The translations under genes and the position numbers were made by a program. From positions 930,001 through 994,000 of the forward strand of contig NZ_JAJGRC010000001.1 of NCBI RefSeq assembly GCF_020786625.1: a stretch of 64,000 nt of DNA, written 5' to 3'. The notes beneath the pieces were generated by a model that searched no databases, was not told the DNA's origin, and saw nothing but the letters and a program-made list of their open reading frames with translations. Positions 8,599 to 18,732 of the stretch are shown one piece after another (position 1 is the stretch's first letter; every line of letters starts with the position of its first letter). Origin of the DNA: Salinicoccus sp. RF5 (lineage in GTDB: Bacteria > Bacillota > Bacilli > Staphylococcales > Salinicoccaceae).

Positions 8599-9879
8599 TT
8601 AAAGGCTCCATAATGTAACTTGTTCTGGTTGTTTTTCTTTGTCTAATTTGCCTTTAATGTCTATTACAATGCCTTCACTGTTTTTAAGTAAATAATCAAA
8701 CTGAGACCAACCGTTGTCTAAATAGAATTGGTGGGGCACTGCTAAGATAACCCCATCTGCTGGTCTTAGATTTTCGTATTCTAAGAGATCAACATTATAT
8801 ATTTCTTTAGCTTGTTTTTTTTCCGCATAAACATCTGTTATTTGAAGTTCTACCCCAAATTCATCTAGTTCTCTAATAATATCAATCACTCGTGAATTAC
8901 GTAAATCTGGAACATTTTCTTTAAAAGTCAAGCCAAGGACTGTTATACGAGAACCACGGATGTGGATATTTTTATTAATCATTTCTTTGATTAATGATGT
9001 AGCAATATGTTTGCCCATGCCATCATTAATTCGACGACCTGCTAAAATCATTTCAGGATGATAACCAATGCTTTCAGCCTTATGAGTTAAATAGTATGGA
9101 TCTACTCCAATGCAATGTCCTCCGACCAACCCAGGAGAAAAAGGAAGAAAATTCCACTTAGTTCCAGCAGCCTTCAGCACCTCATTTGTGTCTATATTGA
9201 GCTTATTAAATATTAATGATAATTCATTCATTAATGCAATATTTAAATCTCTCTGTGTATTTTCAATCACTTTAGCAGCTTCTGCGACTTTTAAGGAACT
9301 CGCCTTAAAGACACCAGCTGTAATAACACTCTCATAAACTTTAGCTATTATATTAAGTACCTCAGGTGTTTGACCAGAAACTACTTTTGTTATTGTTCTA
9401 AAAGTATGTTTTTTGTCACCTGGGTTAATTCTTTCAGGGGAATAACCGACAAAGAAATCTGATTCGGACTGTAAACCTGATTCTTTCTCTAAAATAGGTA
9501 TACAAACTTCCTCTGTTGCACCAGGATATACTGTGGATTCATATACAACTATGGATCCTCTTTGAAGTATATTCCCTACCATTTCTGTTGCTTTAATAAG
9601 TGGGACTAAGTCAGGCTGTTTATTTTCATTAATTGGGGTTGGGACAGCTACAATAATAAAATCACAATTTTCAAGACATTTAGGATCTGTAGTGAATTCT
9701 ATATCAGCCTCCTCTAGTTCTTTAGGATCTACTTCGTTTGTATAATCATAATTATCTTTTAAAGTTTGAATACGGCTCTCACTAATATCAAAACCAACAA
9801 TTTTATGTTTTTGACCAAAAGAAACAGCTACAGGCAATCCAACGTAACCAAGCCCTACTACACCTATTTTTCTATCCAT
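8599..9879 (-). CDS. Nucleotide-sugar dehydrogenase, TviB/WbpO-like (UDP-GlcNAc or UDP-GalNAc 6-dehydrogenase)
   Basis: Oxidises C6 of a UDP-HexNAc to a uronic acid with two NAD+. The 426-residue protein has the NAD-binding GVVGLGYVGLP (6-16), VPTP (79-82), YESTVYPG (113-120), GYSPERINPG, and the catalytic Cys256 in GGHCIGVDPYYL. Motifs such as STVYPG and GYSPERINPGD point to the TviB/WbpO branch rather than Ugd or WecC. A WbpP/TviC-like C4-epimerase lies two genes upstream in the operon, so the pair could supply UDP-GalNAcA, as in Vi antigen. It is the last gene of the capsule operon. Exact substrate is inference. Confidence 0.88.
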   Translation of the reverse strand: MDRKIGVVGLGYVGLPVAVSFGQKHKIVGFDISESRIQTLKDNYDYTNEVDPKELEEADIEFTTDPKCLENCDFIIVAVPTPINENKQPDLVPLIKATEMVGNILQRGSIVVYESTVYPGATEEVCIPILEKESGLQSESDFFVGYSPERINPGDKKHTFRTITKVVSGQTPEVLNIIAKVYESVITAGVFKASSLKVAEAAKVIENTQRDLNIALMNELSLIFNKLNIDTNEVLKAAGTKWNFLPFSPGLVGGHCIGVDPYYLTHKAESIGYHPEMILAGRRINDGMGKHIATSLIKEMINKNIHIRGSRITVLGLTFKENVPDLRNSRVIDIIRELDEFGVELQITDVYAEKKQAKEIYNVDLLEYENLRPADGVILAVPHQFYLDNGWSQFDYLLKNSEGIVIDIKGKLDKEKQPEQVTLWSL

Positions 9880-9980
9880 TTTATCTCTCCTATCTTCTAA
9901 CTTATATTTAAATTAATAACTCAATAATACAATTACAGTAATAATCGGTCTATATATTGATTATTAAACATAATTATTAT

Positions 9981-11261
9981 TTAACAACTATCGAAGGTTT
10001 TCACTGCCTTTAAAGTATAAAATATTAAAATTATATAAATAAAAACACTGACAATTGAAAATATTGCCACAGCTATAATGTCATCATTAAACAAATAAAA
10101 TCCTAAAATTAATGAAATTAATTTAGCTATAGTTCCAAAAACTTCAAATATTAAAAACTCTTTTTGTATGTTCACTATTGGTATTGTCGAAATAATAGGC
10201 CTTGTAATCAGCGTGAAAAAAGAAAGAACTGCAATCCATTGAACATAATATCCAGCTCTTCTCCATTCTTCTCCAAATATAAAACTAAAAATTTCCGGAC
10301 CAAAAATAACAATAAAACCGAAGGGCACAACTCCAATGAACCCTAGCCCAGCCATAGTTTTAATAAGAACCTTTATAATTTCTCCCCCATTGTTAGCTAC
10401 TTCGGAAATCCTTGAATAAAAAACATTTTGTACAGATTTTCCTATTAATTGAACTGGCGCGCCCATAGTTTGAGTACCTAATAAGTAAAATCCTGATGTC
10501 ACAGGGCCAAAAAATATAGTAAGAAGTAAGATTGGCAATTTTTGTGAAAATGTGTTAATGAAAATTTGAGGAGATCTATAAATAGGAAAATCCTTATAAT
10601 AACTAGCAATTTTTAGTAGTTCTGATCGATCGTTGGAATTCCCTTTAAAAGTCATTGATCGATCTGATAAATAATGCATTAATATTCCTCTTAACGCAAT
10701 ACCCAGTGTTTGCAACAATATTAACGATGCTGCTATTGGTAGAAATAGCCCAACTCCAATTTTGGATAGATTAACTAATAGAGAGTTATATATTTCTGTT
10801 TTTGCTGATACTCTAAATTGCTTAGTGCGTATTAACCATTGTTGAATAACTTGCAAAATCCCAGAAAAAATAATTACTAAAGGAATTAAGTATAAAAATG
10901 TCGATATTTTTTCTATATTGAACAAGCTAGCAATTGTGTTATTAAAGAAAAGAAGAATAATTAGCGCTATAATTGCAACTGTAATAGTTAAATATAGGGA
11001 TAGACGAACTAATTTATTTGCATCATTATTACTTTTTGGCAATACTATTGCCACCGGGTAGCTTAAAGCTGCAATAGGAGAAAGAATTCCTACCACAGCC
11101 GTAAATATGCCTAGCAAACCAAAGGCTTCTGGGCCATACAAACGTGTAATTATAGGAGATAGTGCAATAGTTACTATTTGGGCAAGAGCTGTTCCACTCG
11201 CCACTATTATGATATTGCGTATAAAAGATTTCTCACTCAGTCTTATCAACTTATTTTTCAT
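9981..11261 (-). CDS. Polysaccharide flippase (Wzx family)
   Basis: Probable translocase of the lipid-linked capsule repeat unit across the membrane. A 426-residue hydrophobic protein with about 12-14 membrane segments. The N-terminal stretch NIIIVASGTALAQIVTIALSPIITRLYGPEAFG is typical of the MATE-like Wzx/RfbX group, with the conserved RLYGPEAFG. The start at 11261 (MKNKLIRL) follows GAGGGAG with 6-base spacing; a TTG 15 bases upstream lies before that ribosome site. It sits next to the epimerase and downstream of the Wzy-like gene, as expected for a Wzx/Wzy system. Strongly AT-rich. Confidence 0.88.
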   Translation of the reverse strand: MKNKLIRLSEKSFIRNIIIVASGTALAQIVTIALSPIITRLYGPEAFGLLGIFTAVVGILSPIAALSYPVAIVLPKSNNDANKLVRLSLYLTITVAIIALIILLFFNNTIASLFNIEKISTFLYLIPLVIIFSGILQVIQQWLIRTKQFRVSAKTEIYNSLLVNLSKIGVGLFLPIAASLILLQTLGIALRGILMHYLSDRSMTFKGNSNDRSELLKIASYYKDFPIYRSPQIFINTFSQKLPILLLTIFFGPVTSGFYLLGTQTMGAPVQLIGKSVQNVFYSRISEVANNGGEIIKVLIKTMAGLGFIGVVPFGFIVIFGPEIFSFIFGEEWRRAGYYVQWIAVLSFFTLITRPIISTIPIVNIQKEFLIFEVFGTIAKLISLILGFYLFNDDIIAVAIFSIVSVFIYIILIFYTLKAVKTFDSC

Positions 11262-11398
11262 CTTAAACTCCCTCAATTTGATGGTGCTTTATAAGAAAAA
11301 TTGAATGTTAAACCATATATTGGGATTTATCAAAATAATTAGATTTATAAGTTAATAGATTAACATTGTAAATATGATTAATTTGGTTAGCCAAAAGA

Positions 11399-12373
11399 TT
11401 ATAGTTCTTTCTTATACCATTCTATTGCGGCTCTAATCCCACGTTCAAAATCCCAATCCGGATTATAGTCCAAATACTGCTTAGCCATGGTAATATCAGC
11501 ATTACTATGTTTGATATCTCCTTCTCTTTCTAAACCGAACTTTGGATCAATATCTTTTTCTAATATTCTACATAGCACTTTATATGTATCTAGGAGATAG
11601 CTCCTTCCTCCATAAGCAATATTATAAGCTTTTCCAGCAGCTGCATGCGTTGCTTTACAAGCTTTTAAATTAGCTTCGATTACATTTTCAATATAAGTAA
11701 AATCTCTACTTTGGCTTCCGTCACCATTAATGACAGGTTGCTCTTCGTTGAGCAATTGTTTAATGAATTTAGGAATTACTGCAGCATATGCACCATTTGG
11801 ATCTTGTCTTTTACCAAATACATTGAAATATCTCAGTCCATAAGTGTCTAAATTATATAAACTGGTGTATATCTTTGCATACTCTTCATTCACTTTTTTT
11901 GTTATAGCATAGGGCGAAAGCAAACTGCCTTCTCTACCCTCTTTTTTTGGTAGTGTAGGTTCATCTCCGTATACTGAAGAACTAGAGGCATATACAAACT
12001 TCTTTACACTATTTTGTCTAGCTGCCTCCAGCATATTTAGTGTGCCTTTAACATTTATTTCATCGTATAACAATGGCATTTCAATACTTCTTGGAACGCT
12101 CCCCCACGCTGCTTGATGTAATACATAATCGACATTTTCACATGCACTCAAACATGTTTCAAAATGCCTAATATCTCCTTTAATAAACGTGCAATTTTCA
12201 TTGTTTTTAAATAGATCTACGTTTGATTGAAGTCCTGTTGAAAGATTATCTAGACATTTTACTTTATATCCTTTTTCTAATAAAGCAATACATAAATTTG
12301 ACCCAATAAATCCAGCTCCGCCAGTGACAAGAAAGACTGTTTCTTTTTTAAAAGTAAGATCTTCATAACCCAT
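11399..12373 (-). CDS. UDP-N-acetylglucosamine 4-epimerase-like (WbpP/TviC family)
   Basis: Extended short-chain dehydrogenase of 324 residues that probably epimerises C4 of UDP-GlcNAc or UDP-GlcNAcA. It has TGGAGFIGS (17-25) for NAD, the SSSVYGD active-site serines near 130-136, and YAITK with Tyr155 and Lys159. LRYFNVFGKRQDPNGAYAAVIP is characteristic of the WbpP/TviC/WbgU group rather than plain GalE. The start at 12373 has GGAGG about 10 bases upstream. With the TviB-like dehydrogenase it forms a likely UDP-GalNAcA route. Confidence 0.85.
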   Translation of the reverse strand: MGYEDLTFKKETVFLVTGGAGFIGSNLCIALLEKGYKVKCLDNLSTGLQSNVDLFKNNENCTFIKGDIRHFETCLSACENVDYVLHQAAWGSVPRSIEMPLLYDEINVKGTLNMLEAARQNSVKKFVYASSSSVYGDEPTLPKKEGREGSLLSPYAITKKVNEEYAKIYTSLYNLDTYGLRYFNVFGKRQDPNGAYAAVIPKFIKQLLNEEQPVINGDGSQSRDFTYIENVIEANLKACKATHAAAGKAYNIAYGGRSYLLDTYKVLCRILEKDIDPKFGLEREGDIKHSNADITMAKQYLDYNPDWDFERGIRAAIEWYKKEL

Positions 12374-12430
12374 AAGCCAATCGCCTCCATTACGACTTCT
12401 AGTAGTCAACTTATTTAATTCTCGTTATTG

Positions 12431-13852
12431 TTATTGCTGATATTTTCTCAATGCTACCCGCTTGTATATTACATAAACTAAAACTAGCGGCAAAATTACC
12501 TGAAATAAAGTTTGTGTTAACAAGTTAATATTCGCATTAATACTTGAAGCGAATAGCCAAGCAGTATATCCCCAAAGAAACTTTTCGAATATATCTTTAG
12601 AAAGTTTATATTTACCATCTGCCTCTAAGGCCAATTTTGTGAAAATAGCTGAGAATAAAGGAGAAAAAATGTAACCTCCATATATAGTCCCTTGTCCCAC
12701 AGAGGGGATAACACGATCTGTAATCAGCGTATTATTATAAAATGTGTAATTAAAAAATATTGTACTTCTGGCGTTTCCATCAATTAATTCTCCTCCAAAA
12801 TAAGGAAATGGATAAAAAATATCATTAATTAACGTAGACACTCCTAATGTCTCATCATACCTTATACTTGTTTCAATAGCTATTGCAGTGTGTTTGATAA
12901 ATGCAAAGTATGAATCTAAATATGTAGCAAACCAGTTAATCTGGTCTTTTAACATTGAAGTCTCAATTGATTGACTTACTATAGATTTTTGCATCGTCAT
13001 ATATAAAAGTATGGAAACTGCGGTGCCTCCCATTAATACGAGTATCCTTCTTCTGTATTTAGGGAACATCTTAATAGATATTAATAATGTCAAAATAAAT
13101 GGTACTATTAGTGCACCTCTACGATTTCCTTCCGCAAACATAATTATAATGAAAGATGGGAATAGTGCTAATATTACTGGAGTAAATTTTTGAGTTTTAT
13201 CATAGAACATTTTCCCATAGTATATAAAAAGCAGAGGAATGAGTAACTTAGCTGTATTAATAAAAAGAGTTAAAAATCCGAAATGAGAATAGTCCTCACT
13301 ATTCATGAGATTATTCGCAGGCGTAAAAACAAAATTGTAATTACGTAGTACACTTGGATTAATTAAAACTATTAATATGGCTATTAATATGAATACTATT
13401 ATTATAAATTGGCTTTTTTTTGTTACTAAGGAATCTACTACTCTAGTTTGTTTAAACTTTTGTTTTCGTAATGTCCAAAATGCTATAAAATATACAATTA
13501 TCATTTCATATAGCAATAAAAAAGTAGCTGTTGTATAATACTGATCACTAGTATATCTACCTTCAGTTACCGTATGCATACCTGATAATGCCGTGACTAA
13601 TGGTGTGATAAAATAACGGATAAAAGACACACTCATAAAACAAATTATCCCCGGAGACCATGAAATATATTTTAATAATTGGCCCGGAAAAAAGGTCAAA
13701 AAACCATAAATCAAAGGTATTAAAAACATTATTGAATAGCTTAGTGGTGATATAGAAGCTATTAGTATACTAGTAACAATACATATTATTAGTCCGATTA
13801 TACCAATAATAATTTTACCATTTTTTTTAGATGATCCTACATCATTATTCAT
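12431..13852 (-). CDS. Capsule polymerase-like membrane protein (Wzy, tentative)
   Basis: A 473-residue protein with roughly 11-12 membrane segments and no other domain. Its place between the flippase and a glycosyltransferase, and its topology with a larger external loop around residues 310-390, suggest the O-unit polymerase Wzy, which has little sequence conservation. The start at 13852 (MNNDVGSS) is preferred because the protein begins with a polar tail before the first helix. A TTG at 13888, 7 bases after the upstream stop, with AAGGA before it, is a real alternative. Confidence 0.7.
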   Translation of the reverse strand: MNNDVGSSKKNGKIIIGIIGLIICIVTSILIASISPLSYSIMFLIPLIYGFLTFFPGQLLKYISWSPGIICFMSVSFIRYFITPLVTALSGMHTVTEGRYTSDQYYTTATFLLLYEMIIVYFIAFWTLRKQKFKQTRVVDSLVTKKSQFIIIVFILIAILIVLINPSVLRNYNFVFTPANNLMNSEDYSHFGFLTLFINTAKLLIPLLFIYYGKMFYDKTQKFTPVILALFPSFIIIMFAEGNRRGALIVPFILTLLISIKMFPKYRRRILVLMGGTAVSILLYMTMQKSIVSQSIETSMLKDQINWFATYLDSYFAFIKHTAIAIETSIRYDETLGVSTLINDIFYPFPYFGGELIDGNARSTIFFNYTFYNNTLITDRVIPSVGQGTIYGGYIFSPLFSAIFTKLALEADGKYKLSKDIFEKFLWGYTAWLFASSINANINLLTQTLFQVILPLVLVYVIYKRVALRKYQQ

Positions 13853-13894
13853 AATTAAATTTCCCGCCCGAAAATTAATAGGATACAATTGTCC

Positions 13895-14980
13895 TTATAT
13901 TTTCTTCATAACTTTATCCATTTGAGCTTTCCAAGTTAAATTCAACTTTGCATAATTTCTCAATTCTTCTCTAAAATCTTTTTTCTCTGATACACTGTGA
14001 TAAAAATCAATAATTTTATTAATATTTATTGGTGAATCATCCGAAGAAACACGACATACGAAAGATTTAGATTCATTTATCCCCCCTTCTTCATTAGCTA
14101 TAATAAATGGTATTCCGCGTGCACAGTATTCCCTTACTTTTAATGTATTTACATAGCTCATATTTTTTCGATGCAACCCAAGACAACCAATGCCAATATC
14201 TATTTTATCAAACATGAGATCTAATTCTTTACCATGTAATTCACCTGTAAAAATAACAGTTTCACTATCAATAAGACCATATTTATCTGCTAACTTGTAT
14301 AACCTATCTCTTTCTCCACCTTCTCCAATGATTAAAAACCTGACGTTATTATTTCCTTGCTGATTATACTTATAAAGACCTTCTATTACTCGATCAAATC
14401 CTTGCCAAAATGATAAACTCGATACAGTTGCTAACGTAATATTTTCATCCTCTTTTTCACTATTAGCAATGGGCACTTGATCTACATCAAATCCGTTATG
14501 TATATTCACGGTGGGAACACCATATATGGTATTGTATTTAGAAGATGTAACAATAAAGTCTACATACTCTTTCATTTTCGTACGATAAACTTTATCTTTA
14601 GCAAAACGCATTTTTTTACTAATAGATTTAGCTTCCCCATCATATGGAAAAGTTGCTACTTCAATAATTAACTTACTATTTGGATTCTCTTTTTTTAATT
14701 TTTTAAAAAAGCGGATAAGCCACTTATCAGCTAGTGGGTACCTTATATAAAAAAAATCGGCACCTTTATAGAAATTTTTGTATTTCCACCGAGAAGATAA
14801 GGGAAAGAAAGGAAGTCTTGTAGTAAGAGCTTTTAACTTCCTTAATCGATATCTTTTAAAATAACTTATTAATTCTATTTCATGTCCTAGACTTTTAATT
14901 GCTGATATTTGCATATCTATTTTTTTCGACACGCCAGACTGTTCATTTAAATTAAGATTCGTAATATAGTACCCTTTCAT
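13895..14980 (-). CDS. GT4-type glycosyltransferase
   Basis: Cytoplasmic or membrane-associated retaining sugar transferase for the capsule repeat unit. The 361-residue protein has a GT-B fold: N-terminal GVSKKIDMQISAIKSLGHEIEL, then VNIHNGFDVDQ, LSFWQGFDRVIEGL, LIIGEGGERDRL, and VREYCARGIPFIIANEEGG in the donor-binding half. Donor and acceptor cannot be read from sequence. It lies just downstream of the IS30 remnant at 15000, so the insertion split the operon at this gene's 5' side. Its transcription may depend on read-through. Confidence 0.83.
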   Translation of the reverse strand: MKGYYITNLNLNEQSGVSKKIDMQISAIKSLGHEIELISYFKRYRLRKLKALTTRLPFFPLSSRWKYKNFYKGADFFYIRYPLADKWLIRFFKKLKKENPNSKLIIEVATFPYDGEAKSISKKMRFAKDKVYRTKMKEYVDFIVTSSKYNTIYGVPTVNIHNGFDVDQVPIANSEKEDENITLATVSSLSFWQGFDRVIEGLYKYNQQGNNNVRFLIIGEGGERDRLYKLADKYGLIDSETVIFTGELHGKELDLMFDKIDIGIGCLGLHRKNMSYVNTLKVREYCARGIPFIIANEEGGINESKSFVCRVSSDDSPININKIIDFYHSVSEKKDFREELRNYAKLNLTWKAQMDKVMKKI

Positions 14981-14998
14981 ATTTTCTCCTTTATAACT

Positions 14999-15785
14999 AT
15001 TTTCGTTTGTAAAATAAGCTAGACAGTTCCTTATTATCCATGTAACTGAAAAACACTTCCAATGGTGTAAGATACTTCAATAATATTCTCAGTATGCGAT
15101 TTATTCTTGTGGCAACAGATGAGACAAAAGTCTAATCAACCGTGTTAAAACCATATCTTTGGGCATCCTTTGTGAACAGTCCATTGGAAATTTCATTCAA
15201 TCCTCACTGCGACGAAGTCCCTGGATTTGCAAAGTAAATGGATAGATCATTTAAATTGCTCACCGATCGCCAATTGAAATATGTCTTGGCGCTGTCGAAA
15301 GTACTGAAATTGGACAGGTTTCTCGACATCCGATGACACCTCGTGTCGATGAAGGTTTCGATATCCTTGTTCGTACGGACTTTAGACAGGCGTTCAACCA
15401 GCATGATGACGGCACTCTTGTGTCGCACAATGACGATCGTGTCGCCTTCAAGGTGTCCAAACGCTTCATTGAAAGTGGGATAGCCATCGACTCCTTTAGA
15501 GATATTATGCTTGAAGGCTTGTGTACCTTGGCGTTCCTAATGGCTATTTGGTTTTCGCTTGCCCTGCATCGCCAGTGTAGTCGTATCAAAGGGGTCCATT
15601 TGAACAACCGGTACATTAGTCAATCGACGTTACTTGCAACCGACAACCACATCTGGCCTCCATCTCTGGGGCATCTTCTTTTCAACATTCTTCTGCTGAT
15701 CGTTAGGCACGCCATTCCACTTTCTACCACAACGTTTTATTTTCCTTATAGCACTGATAATGATCCAGCTCGTATGTGGTAACAC
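14999..15785 (-). pseudogene. Heavily decayed IS30-family element inside the capsule operon
   Basis: On the minus strand pieces of an IS30 transposase can be read in several frames: YELDHYQCYKENKTL and RWRPDVVVG near the 5' end, then ATTLAMQGKRKPNSH-like, GDTIVIVRHKSAVIMLVERLSK, and FANPGTSSQ. Many stops and frame changes separate them. The terminus TAAAATAAGCTAGACAGTTCC at about 15007 matches the end of the first IS30 remnant (3984-4700). This copy is older and more degraded. The stretch 15786-15932 beyond it holds no gene. Confidence 0.8.
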
Positions 15786-15932
15786 GAGTGTAGGTCATGC
15801 CTGATCACTCTTATGATTTTCTTTGGTATAATAACACATTTTAATCTATCACAGGTGACCAATTTTAAGTATCTAGCTAAATTTTACAATCGCAGATTCT
15901 AAACATATACTAGAACTTTTAATCATTTTCAT

Positions 15933-16349
15933 TTATCTTTTTATTACTTTTCCTGGAATGCCAACTACTGTACAATTACTTGGTATATCATCAATAACTA
16001 CAGCATTAGCACCAATTTTAACATTATCTCCTATAACTACTTTACCAAGAACACATGCACCTGTACCAATTAAAACATTATTTCCAATGACAGGGTTTGC
16101 ACGCACTCCAGCTCTTCCTCCTATAGTCACATTATGTAATAACTTTGTATTCTCTCCAATTACTGTATCGTGACCTATAACCACACCTAACCCTTTGTGT
16201 GAAAATATAACCGTGCGATGAATATCTGCTGTATAGGGTATATCGCAAGAATAGAAATGATGCATAATCTTTCCGTATATTTGGGGTATGAGTGGTATTT
16301 TTTTTAAATAACATTTGTGAGCGAAATTTTGTAGTTTTGTTATATTCAC
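15933..16349 (-). CDS. Serine acetyltransferase-like left-handed beta-helix O-acetyltransferase
   Basis: Probable acetyl-CoA-dependent O-acetyltransferase acting on the capsule sugar or its precursor. The 138-residue protein has hexapeptide repeats (VVIGHDTVIGENTKLLHNVTIGG, NPVIGNNVLIGTGACVLGKVVIGDNVKIGANAVV) and the family's His in FSHKGLGVVIG. It is shorter than CysE and lacks its N-terminal domain, which fits polysaccharide O-acetyltransferases of capsule clusters. The start is GTG at 16349 after AGGAGG with 7-base spacing. The 296-bp gap upstream (16350-16645) is AT-rich and contains no recognisable gene. Confidence 0.85.
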   Translation of the reverse strand: MNITKLQNFAHKCYLKKIPLIPQIYGKIMHHFYSCDIPYTADIHRTVIFSHKGLGVVIGHDTVIGENTKLLHNVTIGGRAGVRANPVIGNNVLIGTGACVLGKVVIGDNVKIGANAVVIDDIPSNCTVVGIPGKVIKR

Positions 16350-16645
16350 TATACTACCTCCTCTTAATATGAATAATTCAAATAAATCAATAAATTAAAA
16401 GTCATGAAATTTTTATAGCATACTCTGATTGTTATTCTCATCTTTCTTTTTCAAAACAATTACACTTAATCAATACTTCCCCACTTATAACTAAAGTAAA
16501 TAATATACTACTCTCCTTACCTTGGTTTTAATAAATAATTAAATTATTTATAATGTAGATACTCTATCCACACAATATATAAATAACTAAGTCACTCTTT
16601 ATAATTAATAGCACATGTTCTAAATCTTATTATGATTCCATATAA

Positions 16646-17839
16646 CTAGTTATTAATAATTTGTTCAAAACTCGCAATCGTACTAGTCATCGAATTCTTA
16701 GTAATTTCAAGGTTAGAAACACAATTTAGTTTTAACTCTTCGTTTTTCATCATCTCTTTTATGCCCTCAGCAAGATCTTCTGGGCTCATGCTTACAATTA
16801 TACCATTATGTAAATTAATAATTTGTTCCCTCACAGTTGGATAATTAGTAACTACAATGGGCTTACAAGCATATTTCGCTTCATCTACAGCATTTGATTT
16901 ACCTTCAAACCTTGATGGATGTACAAAAATATCACAATCCTTAATAAATTGATAAGTATTATTTTTAAACCCTAACAATATAAAATCATTTTCTAAATCA
17001 TACTTAGCTATCTTTTTTTGTAAAGTTTTTCTATATGTTCCATCGCCTAAAATATACCATTTCACTCTAATATCTTGTGATTTTAGCTTTTTCATAGCCT
17101 TTACTGCAAGATCTAAGCCTTTGTTGGGGTCTAACCGTGATATTGTTAATAAAACCGTTTCATTTTTTGTTTTAATTATTTGAGAAGTATCTTTTCCCAT
17201 TTTTTCGTATAATTTAAACGGCAACAAATTATAAAAAACATGAGTTTTATATGAAAATTCTGGGAATTCTTCATCCATAATATCTTTACAAATATTAGAA
17301 ACTGTAATAATCCCATCAACTTTAGAAAAATATTTTTTATCTATTTTTTTATCTCTGTTAAAGACCCGGTAGTCTGATCTGACCCAAGTATATTTTTTTG
17401 TTGCTGAAACACAATCGGATATAAAATAGCATAAATTTCCACCAGAAACCGCAATTGCTATATCATATCTGTTATCTAAAGTTGGAAAATTTTTTTTATT
17501 TTTTTCCCAAAATTTTTGACGTCCTATTGCCATGTTCTTTCTATATTTTATTGTAGTTAAGAAGCCAGATTTAACCAATCGATGGTGTCCATTAAATACC
17601 ATTTTCAAACTATTCTTAACTATTTCACTTTTAGAAAGTCTTAAATAGGATAATTCTATAGGTAGGTTAACAATTTTAACTTCCTTAGGTAAATATTTCT
17701 TCAAAGAACCATTTTGCGACCATATCATTAAATCAACATCATAGCGTTTGTAATCTATGTCATAAAGAAGTGATAATAAACTCTTTTGAGGCCCACCCAT
17801 ATCCAAATTTTGTATGCAAAATAGTATTTTCTTTTTCAT
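16646..17839 (-). CDS. GT4-type glycosyltransferase
   Basis: A 397-residue GT-B sugar transferase. The N-terminus IQNLDMGGPQKSLLSLL is the usual acceptor-side glycine loop. The donor side has ISRLDPNKGLDLAVKAM, WYILGDGTYRKTL, VHPSRFEGKSNAVDEAKYACKPIVVTNY, the E-x7-E type signature. It starts in an ATGA overlap with the GT2 gene upstream (17836-17839), after AGAGGTG, so the two are coupled. Sugar specificity unknown. Confidence 0.88.
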   Translation of the reverse strand: MKKKILFCIQNLDMGGPQKSLLSLLYDIDYKRYDVDLMIWSQNGSLKKYLPKEVKIVNLPIELSYLRLSKSEIVKNSLKMVFNGHHRLVKSGFLTTIKYRKNMAIGRQKFWEKNKKNFPTLDNRYDIAIAVSGGNLCYFISDCVSATKKYTWVRSDYRVFNRDKKIDKKYFSKVDGIITVSNICKDIMDEEFPEFSYKTHVFYNLLPFKLYEKMGKDTSQIIKTKNETVLLTISRLDPNKGLDLAVKAMKKLKSQDIRVKWYILGDGTYRKTLQKKIAKYDLENDFILLGFKNNTYQFIKDCDIFVHPSRFEGKSNAVDEAKYACKPIVVTNYPTVREQIINLHNGIIVSMSPEDLAEGIKEMMKNEELKLNCVSNLEITKNSMTSTIASFEQIINN

Positions 17840-18732
17840 AATTCACCTCTATTTCGATACTTTATATATAAATATAACAGTATACCTAATGGCGCCATAA
17901 CTATATTTGCAACCTTATAATCAGAGTCTTTGAATCCTATACCATTTTTAGCGATTAAATTCATAGCTACAAAATGAATGGATTGTCTAAATATATTCTT
18001 ATAGACAGGATTATATTGCATTATAAACTTTCTATATGCTGCTAACCCGACTGGATTTTCATAATATCTCTTGTATCTAGAAGCGGTAATTCCATCTGGT
18101 AAATACTCTACAACACATATTGGTTCATTTAAAAGAAGGCACGGGCCTTCTGTATCAATCATGTAATACTTTTGTCTATTAGGATAGTATTTTTCTCCTT
18201 TATAATTAGGAGTAGGGTATTTCTTACATACAGATGTCTTATAAGCCATCTTCTTATCTCCATAAATCCCATATTTCTCATATAATTCAAATAGTGTAGC
18301 TTCTGTTAATTCTTTTGGGAAAGGTTTCCCTACAATAACTTCTGATGGATAACAATCTAATCCAATTACTCCTACATAAATATCGCTTTTCCTGCCATCC
18401 CAGGTTGTAAGTATTTTTTCGATTGCTTCATCTTTAAAAAAATCATCTGAATCCAAACAAACGTTTAGCTCTGAACTTATATTTTCTATGGCCTTATTTC
18501 TAGCAATATTCACTCCTTGATTTTCTTGAAATATATATCTTATATTAATTTCGCCTTCATTAATCCATTTTTGCACTAAGGTTGCTGTATTGTCCGTTGA
18601 TCCATCATCCACAATTAACCATTCAAAATCATCACACGTTTGTCTGCATAAAGACTCATATGCTTTTGTTAGTATATAAGCTCTATTATAGGTTGTAGTA
18701 TATACTGTAATTCTATTAGTTTTCTCATTCAT
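17836..18732 (-). CDS. GT2 family glycosyltransferase
   Basis: Inverting GT-A sugar transferase of 298 residues. It has the N-terminal nucleotide site YTTTYNRAYILTKAYESL, WLIVDDGSTDNT, and the metal-binding LDSDDFF. The C-terminal region carries an amphipathic and hydrophobic tail (VMAPLGILLYLYIKY) that may hold it to the membrane. The start at 18732 overlaps the end of the pyruvyl transferase gene by 8 bases and uses GGTGAG within it. It probably adds one residue of the capsule repeat. Confidence 0.87.
   Translation of the reverse strand: MNEKTNRITVYTTTYNRAYILTKAYESLCRQTCDDFEWLIVDDGSTDNTATLVQKWINEGEINIRYIFQENQGVNIARNKAIENISSELNVCLDSDDFFKDEAIEKILTTWDGRKSDIYVGVIGLDCYPSEVIVGKPFPKELTEATLFELYEKYGIYGDKKMAYKTSVCKKYPTPNYKGEKYYPNRQKYYMIDTEGPCLLLNEPICVVEYLPDGITASRYKRYYENPVGLAAYRKFIMQYNPVYKNIFRQSIHFVAMNLIAKNGIGFKDSDYKVANIVMAPLGILLYLYIKYRNRGEL

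Noticed and set aside
16350-16645. Possible small gene in the AT-rich gap of the capsule operon
   Set aside because: Stops occur in all frames at short intervals and no start with a ribosome site was found.
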